Positions 57,645 through 64,000 of a stretch of DNA of 64,000 nucleotides are shown here, one piece after another. The stretch lies in the NCBI RefSeq assembly GCF_018129685.1, contig NZ_JAFCLG010000010.1:1-64000 (forward strand). The letters are read 5' to 3'. The notes under the pieces were generated by a model. The model saw only the letters and a program-made list of their open reading frames with translations. It was not told where the DNA came from and did no database searches. This DNA is from Bradyrhizobium manausense. Its GTDB lineage: Bacteria; Pseudomonadota; Alphaproteobacteria; Rhizobiales; Xanthobacteraceae. Numbering within the stretch: the first letter of the stretch is position 1; each line of letters starts with the position of its first letter. The translations under genes were made by a program, and so were the position numbers.

Positions 57645-58538
57645 ATGACTGCCAGATTGCCTTCCCTGAACGGATTGCGGGCTTTTGAGGCCGCCGCGCG
57701 CCATCTCAGCTTCACGCTGGCGGCTTCCGAGCTGAACGTGACGCAGACCGCGATCAGCCATCAGATCCGCCGGCTCGAGGAGGAGCTCGGCATCCGCCTG
57801 TTCATCCGGCAGAACCGCGCGCTGGCGCTGACGCCGGAGGCGCGCGATTACCTCCCCGGTGTTCGCGCCGCCTTCAACGACCTCCGTCTTGCGACCGACC
57901 GGCTGCTCCGCACGGATGACGACAAGGTGCTGACGGTCTCGACGATCGCTTCGCTTGCGGCGAAATGGCTGCTGCCGCGTCTGACCGACTTCCAGGAAAC
58001 CCATCCCGGTATCGACGTCCGCATCACCACGTCGACCAGCCTCGTCGACTTCCAGCGCGACAAGGTCGATGCCGCGATTCGCTACGGCAGGGGCCAGTGG
58101 CCGGGCGTGCGCGCCGACTGGCTGATGGCCGACGAGTTGTTTCCCGTGTGCAGTCCATCTCTTCTTCGCGGCGACAAGCCCCTCCGCACGCCGGAGGACC
58201 TGAAGGATCATGTTCTACTGCATACCAACAATAGCGACGACTGGCGCCTCTGGCTGACGGCGGCGGCCCTGCCCGCCGGCCTCTCACGGCAGCCCGGCAT
58301 GACCTTCGACATGAGCTTCATGACGGTGCAGGCCGCGATCGACGGCATGGGTGTGGCGATGGGACGGACCTCCTACGTGCAGGACGACATCGCCAAGGGC
58401 CGGCTCGTGGTTCCCTTCAAGATCGCGCTGCCGGCCGATGCCGGCTTCTACCTGGTTTCGCCGGAGGGCCGTCGCGAGGCGCCGAAGCTCACAGCCTTCC
58501 GCCAGTGGATGATCGCGGCAGCGCAGAATAAAGCCTGA
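57645..58538 (+). CDS. LysR-type transcriptional regulator (GcvA-like)
   Basis: A 297-residue LysR protein. HTH: NGLRAFEAAARHLSFTLAAS, ELNVTQTAISHQIRRLEEEL; linker LGIRLFIRQNRALALTPEAR; effector-binding domain from about 90 (VSTIASLAAKWLLPRLTDFQ and YGRGQWPGVRADWLMADELF). The GcvA subgroup regulates glycine cleavage or aromatic metabolism genes. It may control the divergent DUF1127 gene or the MFS gene that follows. Confidence 0.88.
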   Translation: MTARLPSLNGLRAFEAAARHLSFTLAASELNVTQTAISHQIRRLEEELGIRLFIRQNRALALTPEARDYLPGVRAAFNDLRLATDRLLRTDDDKVLTVSTIASLAAKWLLPRLTDFQETHPGIDVRITTSTSLVDFQRDKVDAAIRYGRGQWPGVRADWLMADELFPVCSPSLLRGDKPLRTPEDLKDHVLLHTNNSDDWRLWLTAAALPAGLSRQPGMTFDMSFMTVQAAIDGMGVAMGRTSYVQDDIAKGRLVVPFKIALPADAGFYLVSPEGRREAPKLTAFRQWMIAAAQNKA

Positions 58539-58682
58539 AAAACCATCGGCTTCCGCAGTGAAATGGGTTGACTCAAAAGGCTTCGCGCGGGAGGGGTTGG
58601 TCAGATTGTCGCAGCAACAATCTGTCGCCTCACCGTGAAAATGAGTTCCGGTCCGGCCACGTCTTGAAGGGGAGTAACGTCA

Positions 58683-60041
58683 ATGGCTGGGTCAGCAACA
58701 TCAACAAATCCGCCCGAGATCGAGTCGCGCATCGGCGCGATCCTGCGTGCAACCAGCGGCAATTTCCTCGAGCAGTTCGACTTCTTCCTGTTCGGGTTTT
58801 ATGCCGCCGCGATCGGCAAGGCGTTCTTCCCCTCGACCAACGAAACCGCATCGCTGCTCAACACCTTCGGTGTGTTCTGGCTTGGCGCCTTGATGCGTCC
58901 CGTCGGCGCCATCGTGCTCGGCTCCTACATCGATCGCATCGGCCGCCGCCAGGGCCTGATCGTGACGCTCGGCATCATGGCGATCGGCACCGTCGTGATC
59001 GCGTTCTGTCCGAGCTACGCCACGATCGGCATCGCAGCCCCCATCATCGTCCTGATCGGACGCCTCCTGCAGGGCTTCTCCGCCGGCGTCGAGCTTGGCG
59101 GCGTGTCGGTCTATCTCGCGGAGATCTCGACGCCCGGCAATCGCGGCTTCTACACCTCGTTCCAGTCGTCGAGCCAACAGGTCGCGATTTTCGTCGCCTC
59201 GATCCTTGGCTACATCCTGTCCGAACTGATGCCAGCCGACACGGTCGCCTCCTGGGGCTGGCGCATTCCCTTCTTCGTCGGCTGCCTGATCATCCCGCTG
59301 ATCTTCTTCTTGCGGCGCACGCTCGAAGAGACACCGGCCTTCCTTGCGATGAAGAAGCATCCGACCGCCAGCGAAGTGTTCGCCTCCGCGCTCGCCAACT
59401 GGCGCATCGTCATCCTCGGCATGATGATCGCGATCCTGACCACGACCACGTTCTACTTCGTCACCGTCTACACGCCGACCTTCGGCAAGACCGTGCTGAA
59501 ACTGTCGACGCAGGAAGCGCTGCTGGTGACGCTGCTCGTCGCCGTCACCAACTTCATCTGGAACCCGGTCGGCGGCGCGCTGTCCGACCGCGTCGGCCGC
59601 AAGCCGGTGCTGATCGCGATCGCCACGCTGGCGCTGCTCACAGCCTATCCGGCGCTGTCCTGGCTGGTGGCGGCGCCGACCTTCGGCAAGCTGCTGGCAG
59701 TCGAGATGATGTTCTCGTTCTATTTCGGCATGTACAGCGGAACCATGCTCGGCGCCCTCGTCGAGATCGTCCCGGCGCATGTGCGCACCACCTGCTTCTC
59801 GCTGGCGTTTGCGCTCGCAGCCGCGCTGTTCGGCACCTTCACGCCGTTCGCCTCGACCCTGCTGATCGACTACACCGGCAACAAGGCCGCGCCTGGTCTT
59901 TGGCTGATGTTCGCGGCCGTTCTGGGCATCATCGCTGCGCTCGTCGTCTATCGCGGCGGCGGCAGGACTGTGACGACGTATGATACGGCGGCGGAGCCGG
60001 CGACGGGGCATGAGGACGGTGTCATTCCGGGGCGCGCGTAG
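58683..60041 (+). CDS. MFS transporter, metabolite:H+ symporter (citrate type)
   Basis: A 452-residue major-facilitator protein with 12 predicted helices. Signatures of the MHS group: FLEQFDFFLFGFYAAAIGKA, GSYIDRIGRRQGLIVTLGIM (loop 2-3), LLQGFSAGVELGGVSVYLAE and the second-half ALSDRVGRKPVLIAIATLAL. It probably imports a carboxylate with protons. The gene is preceded by GGGGAGTAACGTCA with a Shine-Dalgarno GGGGAG. It converges with the Rieske-amidohydrolase operon, whose substrate it may carry. Confidence 0.88.
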   Translation: MAGSATSTNPPEIESRIGAILRATSGNFLEQFDFFLFGFYAAAIGKAFFPSTNETASLLNTFGVFWLGALMRPVGAIVLGSYIDRIGRRQGLIVTLGIMAIGTVVIAFCPSYATIGIAAPIIVLIGRLLQGFSAGVELGGVSVYLAEISTPGNRGFYTSFQSSSQQVAIFVASILGYILSELMPADTVASWGWRIPFFVGCLIIPLIFFLRRTLEETPAFLAMKKHPTASEVFASALANWRIVILGMMIAILTTTTFYFVTVYTPTFGKTVLKLSTQEALLVTLLVAVTNFIWNPVGGALSDRVGRKPVLIAIATLALLTAYPALSWLVAAPTFGKLLAVEMMFSFYFGMYSGTMLGALVEIVPAHVRTTCFSLAFALAAALFGTFTPFASTLLIDYTGNKAAPGLWLMFAAVLGIIAALVVYRGGGRTVTTYDTAAEPATGHEDGVIPGRA

Positions 60042-60124
60042 CGCGAGCCCGGAATCCATTTCTCCCAGCATTCCCGTGGCACGATGGATTCCGGGCCCGA
60101 TGCTTCGCATCGCCCCGGAATGAC
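60021..60124. repeat. Dispersed palindromic repeat, GTCATTCCGGGG type
   Basis: GTCATTCCGGGGCGCGCG and ATCGCCCCGGAATGAC, inner GGAATCCAT/ATGGATTCC. Same family as 34400-34502. It partly overlaps the last codons of the MFS gene. Confidence 0.85.
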
Positions 60125-60133
60125 AGCGGGAGC

Positions 60134-60547
60134 CTACAGCTCCACCACCACGTAGTCGCTCTCGACCTTCACCGGGAAGGTCTCCGCGACATACGGTCCC
60201 TTCACCACGGCTGCGCCTGGCTCGACATGGGCCGGATACGCCTTCACGCGAAAGCGGCGGGGGTCGCAATAGGACTGGCCGGTGCGGATGTCGAACTCCC
60301 AGCCGTGCCAGGGACAGCGGATGATTTCGCCGAGTTTCGTGTACTCGATCTCGCCGGGATCGCTCGACTGCGCGAGCCCGATCAGCGGTCCCTCGCACAG
60401 CGCCGCGCCCTGATGCGGGCAGCGGTTCATCAGGCCGAAATACTCGCCCTTGATGTTGAAGACCGCGATCGGCCGGCCGTCGATCTCCAGAAACTTTCGT
60501 GTGCCGGGCGGAAGCTCATCGACCGGCGCAATGACGTGTCTTGCCAT
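60134..60547 (-). CDS. Rieske 2Fe-2S ferredoxin
   Basis: A 137-residue Rieske protein with both cluster motifs: CPHQGAALC (C-x-H) and CPWHGWEFD (C-x2-H). Preceded by FNIKGEYFGLMNRC, followed by RFRVKAYPAHVEPGAAVVKG. Small Rieske proteins deliver electrons to ring-hydroxylating dioxygenases. ATG 60547 overlaps the stop of the amidohydrolase gene at 60547-60549, so it is coupled to that gene. Confidence 0.9.
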   Translation of the reverse strand: MARHVIAPVDELPPGTRKFLEIDGRPIAVFNIKGEYFGLMNRCPHQGAALCEGPLIGLAQSSDPGEIEYTKLGEIIRCPWHGWEFDIRTGQSYCDPRRFRVKAYPAHVEPGAAVVKGPYVAETFPVKVESDYVVVEL

Positions 60548-61656
60548 CAGGACACGCCGTACAGCTTCTTGGCATTGCCGAGATAGAACGCCTCGCGATT
60601 GGCTTCGCTGACACCTGCGGGCAGCACACGCGACGGCTCGTCGTAGTCCCAATGCGGATAGTCGGTCGCGAACAAAAGCCGATCCCAACCGATCCATTTG
60701 ATGACGTCGAACAGGTCTTCGCGACGCTCCGGATCTTCCATCGGCTGCGTCGTCCACCACACCTGCTCGCGGATATATTCCGACGGCGGCCGCTTCACAT
60801 GCGGCACCTCGCTGCGCAGCCGCTGCCAGACCTTGTCGAGCCGCCACGCCAGCGACGGCGCCCAGCCGAAGCCGGCCTCGATCATCACCATCTTCAACTT
60901 CGGGAAGCGCTCGAACACGCCTTCCAGCACGAGACTGGCGAGCGCCGATTGCTGGCACTGCGAGTGGCCCACCATCTCCTCGATGTAATAGGACGGCCAG
61001 CCCGAGGGCGTGATCGGATTACCGCCGAAGCCGAATGCGTGGACGCCAACCGGCAGCCCTGCCTCTTCCGCGGCCTGGTAAATCGGCCAATAGCGCCGCT
61101 GGCCAAGCGGCTCGACATTGCGGCTGAGCAACAGCACCTGGACAAAATTCTTGTCGCCGGCGCGCTCGCGAATTTCGGCCGCGGCTGACAGACCATCCTC
61201 ATTGCCGACGACGATCGAGGCCTTCAGCCGGTGGTCCTTGCTGGTCCATTTGTCGATCTGCCAGTCGTTGATCGCCGAGCAGAGTGCTGCCGAGAGTTCA
61301 TGGTTACGAATGCCCTGCCCGGTATTGAGCGGATTGAGGATGCCAAGCTGCACGTTATTGGGATCGAGCAGTTGCTTCTGCATGAAGGAGAGCGAGGATC
61401 CCTGCGGCCCGCCTTCCGGCGGATAGGCATCGCGGCGCGAGGCGTTGGGCTGGGCCTTCGGATAGGGCGGCCCTTCCATCATGCCCTGATAGGCATGAAC
61501 ACCATAGATCTCGAGATGATGCTGCCAGCGTTTGGCCAGATACGGATAAAGCTCCGTGCGCGTGGCGCGTGCCGGATGGATATCGCAGTCCGCGATCGCG
61601 GTCTTGGTCGTCAGGGGAGAAGCGGCCTCTAGGCCTTCACGGAACTGGACATTCAT
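60547..61656 (-). CDS. Amidohydrolase family protein (ACMSD-like), first of pair
   Basis: A 369-residue TIM-barrel amidohydrolase of the amidohydrolase_2/ACMSD type: DCDIHPAR (metal His pair), QVLLLSRNVEPLGQRRYWPI, GLPVGVHAFGFGG (metal His), MVMIEAGFGWAPSLAWRLDK and LLFATDYPHWDYDEPS (metal Asp). The family decarboxylates or hydrolyses aromatic breakdown products. A second member shares the same order 24 bp upstream. Confidence 0.87.
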   Translation of the reverse strand: MNVQFREGLEAASPLTTKTAIADCDIHPARATRTELYPYLAKRWQHHLEIYGVHAYQGMMEGPPYPKAQPNASRRDAYPPEGGPQGSSLSFMQKQLLDPNNVQLGILNPLNTGQGIRNHELSAALCSAINDWQIDKWTSKDHRLKASIVVGNEDGLSAAAEIRERAGDKNFVQVLLLSRNVEPLGQRRYWPIYQAAEEAGLPVGVHAFGFGGNPITPSGWPSYYIEEMVGHSQCQQSALASLVLEGVFERFPKLKMVMIEAGFGWAPSLAWRLDKVWQRLRSEVPHVKRPPSEYIREQVWWTTQPMEDPERREDLFDVIKWIGWDRLLFATDYPHWDYDEPSRVLPAGVSEANREAFYLGNAKKLYGVS

Positions 61657-61680
61657 CGCCTTGCCTCCTTTGGCAGCGGG

Positions 61681-62739
61681 CTAGATCAGGCGGGAATAGG
61701 TTGCATGCGGATTGTCGATCATGATCTTGCGCACGAGATCGGGGGTGAGACCCTCGGGCAGCGCGTCCTGGCCGTCGAACTGCCAGTGCGGATAGTCCGT
61801 GGAGAATAGGACCAATTCGTCGGATTGCATATGATCAAACAGGCGAATTAATGTCGCCTCGTCCGGCGGCGCATCAAACGGCTGTAACGAGAAGCGAATG
61901 TTGCTGCGCACAATTTCAAGCGGCGCGCGATCGACCCAGGGCGTCTCCATCCGCACCCCGCGCCAGAATTTGTGCAGGCGCCAGAGAAACGGCGATATCC
62001 AGGAGACGCCGGATTCGAGCATCACCATCTTCAGCCGCGGATATTTGGCGAATACGCCCTCAACAATGAGGCTGGTGAGCTGGGTCTGGAACGCCTGGGC
62101 CTGACCGACATAGTCCTCGATGTGGTAGGAACCCCATCCCACCGCGGTCGGCGGATTGTGATAGGCGGAACCGGCGTGGATGCCGATCGGAAGGCCGTGC
62201 CGTTCCGCGGCCTCGTAGATCGGCCAGAGCGCGCGCTTGCCGAGCGGCGTGTCGCCCATGACCAGCATCAGCACCTGCACGAAGCGCTTGTCGGCGGCAC
62301 AGCGCTCGATCTCGGCGACTGATTTCTCGACGCTCTGTGTCGGGATCACGATCGAGCCGCGCAGCCGCTCGTCGCGATCGAGCCATTCCTTCGCAAGCCA
62401 CTGGTTCAGCGCGCGGCAGAAAGCGGCCTGCATGTCCTCGGAAAATACCATCTGCACGCCATAGAGCGGATTGCAGATGGCGAGCTCGATCTGGAGGGGA
62501 TCGAGCACATGGCGTTGCATGTCCGCGAGGCTCTCACCCGGCTTGCCGGTCTCGGGGCGCCAATCGGGCCGCGCAACGATCGGCGAGTTCTTCGGGTAGG
62601 ATTGCGAGACGAGATCGACCATGCCGCGCGTCGTCACCTGGTCCCGCCAATAGTCGTTCAGGTACGGCAGCAGGCTGGTCAGATCAGGCACGGCCGGATG
62701 CACGTCGCAATCGACACCGCCGGCGATCAGGGATGCCAT
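61681..62739 (-). CDS. Amidohydrolase family protein (ACMSD-like), second of pair
   Basis: A 352-residue paralogue of the preceding gene: GVDCDVHPAVPDLTSLLPYL, MLVMGDTPLGKRALWPIYEA, GLPIGIHAGSAYHNPPTAVG, MVMLESGVSWISPFLWRLHK and LVLFSTDYPHWQFDG. ATG 62739 is chosen because it follows a GGGAGA ribosome-binding site and gives the family start. It is the first gene of the operon amidohydrolase, amidohydrolase, Rieske. Tandem duplication followed by divergence is likely. Confidence 0.87.
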   Translation of the reverse strand: MASLIAGGVDCDVHPAVPDLTSLLPYLNDYWRDQVTTRGMVDLVSQSYPKNSPIVARPDWRPETGKPGESLADMQRHVLDPLQIELAICNPLYGVQMVFSEDMQAAFCRALNQWLAKEWLDRDERLRGSIVIPTQSVEKSVAEIERCAADKRFVQVLMLVMGDTPLGKRALWPIYEAAERHGLPIGIHAGSAYHNPPTAVGWGSYHIEDYVGQAQAFQTQLTSLIVEGVFAKYPRLKMVMLESGVSWISPFLWRLHKFWRGVRMETPWVDRAPLEIVRSNIRFSLQPFDAPPDEATLIRLFDHMQSDELVLFSTDYPHWQFDGQDALPEGLTPDLVRKIMIDNPHATYSRLI

Positions 62740-62887
62740 GACGTCTCCCTCTTCACGTTTCCTCCCAAGGTCTTTTCTTCCACCATTCAAGCAGGCCTGC
62801 CCTCCGGCCGCAACTCGGACAAGGCTTCTGTCAGAAGCCTTCCGTCATATGCTAGGAAGAATGAGCTCGGTTGCGAAGGAATGAGGG

Positions 62888-63379
62888 GTGACAGAGATGA
62901 GACAACTTGTCGGCATCGCGGAACAGGTCGCAGCAAAGTTGATCGCGCGCAAACAGACCATTGCGGTCGCGGAATCCTCGACCGGCGGGCTGATCGCGGC
63001 GAGCCTGCTCGCGGTCCCCGGCGCCTCCGCTTATTTCCTCGGCGGCGCGGTGGTCTATACCCGCGATGCCAGGCGCGTGCTGATGGATATTTCGGACGAA
63101 GGAATGAAGGGCTTTCGCTCCTCATCGGAGCCCTACGCCAAACTCCTCGCCGAACGGATGCGCGGCCGCTTCAATTCCGACTGGGGTCTGTCCGAAACCG
63201 GCGCGGCCGGTCCCACCGGAAACCGCTACGGCGATGCGGCCGGCCATAGCTGCATGGCGGTCGCGGGGCCAACAGCGGAGGTAATCACGCTGGAGACTGG
63301 CAGCAGCGACCGTTTCGCCAACATGCAGGCGTTCGCGGAGACGGCGCTGAAATTGTTGCTGCGGAATTTGGAGAGGTGA
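62888..63379 (+). CDS. CinA-type nicotinamide-nucleotide amidohydrolase (PncC-like)
   Basis: A 163-residue CinA C-terminal-domain protein: AVAESSTGGLIAASLLAVPG (catalytic Ser), YFLGGAVVYTRDARRVLMDI and WGLSETGAAGPTGNRYGDAA. PncC deamidates nicotinamide mononucleotide in NAD recycling. Here the usual active-site and G-rich segments are kept. GTG 62888 (ribosome-binding site AAGGA) is used; ATG 62897 is an alternative. Confidence 0.85.
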   Translation: MTEMRQLVGIAEQVAAKLIARKQTIAVAESSTGGLIAASLLAVPGASAYFLGGAVVYTRDARRVLMDISDEGMKGFRSSSEPYAKLLAERMRGRFNSDWGLSETGAAGPTGNRYGDAAGHSCMAVAGPTAEVITLETGSSDRFANMQAFAETALKLLLRNLER

Positions 63380-63414
63380 CGTGTCAAAAAACGCAACAGC
63401 CACGCGATCCAATC

Positions 63415-63570
63415 CGTCATCCTGAGGTGCGAGACACGCGGCGCAACGCGCCACGTGGAGAGCCTCGAAGGATGGACGGCCGGGATGCAGCTGGGCCGTC
63501 GCCCTTCGAGGGCAGCTAAAGAAGCGGCCACCTCCAGCGACAATGGCTTCGCCATTGCGCGGGGGTGACG
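63415..63570. repeat. Dispersed palindromic repeat, CCGTCATCCTGAGG type
   Basis: Starts CCGTCATCCTGAGGTGCGAG and includes CCTCGAAGGATG and CGCCCTTCGAGGGC arms; related to 56430-56583. It occupies most of the gap after the CinA gene. Confidence 0.75.
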
Positions 63571-63603
63571 GTGAGAGATTTGTGTTCGCGGTGATGATCG
63601 ACG

Positions 63604-63879
63604 CTACCGCCCCAAATGGCGAACAAAAATCCGCACCACATAGCCCTTGAACCGCGGCGCCTCGTCGTAGAGATCCGACGCGATCCGCTCGATGGTCTCG
63701 CGCAGCGACGTGAATTGCGCCTGCCGCGCGCTGCTCTCGGTGCCTTGCATGCCCGCAAGCTCGTCCATCGCGGCATCGCTGATCTGGCACTGCACGACAT
63801 CTCCATCGCTCAGCATGGTAAAGCGGAAGGCCAGACGCTCGCGGTCGTGGCCGACGATCCTGTCGCGAGTCAGCGGCAT
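63604..63879 (-). CDS. DUF1488 protein
   Basis: A 91-residue protein with the DUF1488 pattern: RLAFRFTMLSDGDVVQCQIS, DAAMDELAGMQGT and IERIASDLYDEAPRF. Small cytosolic family of unknown function, common in Rhizobiales. Nothing was recognised from 63880 to the window end. Confidence 0.75.
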   Translation of the reverse strand: MPLTRDRIVGHDRERLAFRFTMLSDGDVVQCQISDAAMDELAGMQGTESSARQAQFTSLRETIERIASDLYDEAPRFKGYVVRIFVRHLGR

Positions 63880-64000
63880 CCAATTGTCCCGTTCGCACCC
63901 CCGAACGGGACAATGCTGAAATTCGCGCGACTTGTCACCCGGCAGGCGGCGAGCGTTTCACAGGCTGCCTTCCCGGCGGACGTCAGTACGCGAGAGCTGT

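Noticed and set aside
58701..60398. Minus-strand open frame of 565 codons
   Set aside because: Antisense to the MFS transporter gene; Arg/Asp/Glu-rich without membrane or domain pattern.

Overview
The window comes from a high-GC alphaproteobacterium, most likely Bradyrhizobium or a close relative. Evidence: an mbfA-type membrane ferritin gene with a perfect iron-control palindrome (TTTAGAA-N3-TTCTAAA) over its promoter, many dispersed intergenic palindromic repeats of the kind seen in Bradyrhizobium chromosomes, and a catabolic gene set typical of that genus. The assignment is by pattern recognition; no database search was run.

Positions 1-32560 are one end of a large integrated mobile element, probably an integrative and conjugative element (ICE), lying against the 3' end of an initiator tRNA-Met gene (32561-32637, minus). 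Its left part is a control and replication module: iteron-like repeats, a RepA-type initiator, an excisionase-like HTH protein (RdfS-like), a split DUF6499/DUF2285 activator whose halves join by a +1 shift (FseA-like), a small DUF2285 antiactivator (QseM-like) and a divergent XRE regulator (QseC-like). Next comes a long minus-strand maintenance operon (about 24.3 kb down to 3.6 kb): ArdC, ParB, several small DUF proteins, a 1449-residue methylase/strawberry-notch helicase, a toprim protein, DUF2493, a membrane protein and DUF736. The parB gene is cut in two by a 6.5-kb Tn554/RIT-like transposon (16363-22896) with three tyrosine recombinases, a DUF6262 (TnpC-like) protein and a pRiA4b ORF-3 passenger. 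No relaxase, mating-pair or integrase gene of the ICE itself is present, so the rest of the element should lie to the left.

Positions 25045-32285 form a defence cargo: an AbiEi/AbiEii toxin-antitoxin pair, a tightly coupled four-gene operon SIR2 - HerA - KTSC - DUF2130 (a PD-(D/E)XK-like protein), and a TIGR02391 (Ymh) protein. The SIR2-HerA pair is a known anti-phage system; the coupled KTSC and DUF2130 genes are the unusual part.

Positions 32948-63879 are ordinary chromosome, mostly small-molecule catabolism and detoxification: aldehyde dehydrogenase, GMC oxidoreductase, two short-chain dehydrogenases with altered catalytic residues, quinone reductase, two MBL hydrolases, FAH hydrolase, GST, class C serine hydrolase, epoxide-hydrolase-like protein, amidase, zinc alcohol dehydrogenase, AidB-like acyl-CoA dehydrogenase, enoyl-CoA hydratase, and an MFS transporter facing a Rieske plus twin amidohydrolase operon. 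An envelope/metal group sits at 45.9-49.7 kb (poly-histidine secreted protein, MbfA, outer-membrane protein, cytochrome b561). Most chromosomal gaps are filled by dispersed palindromic repeats.
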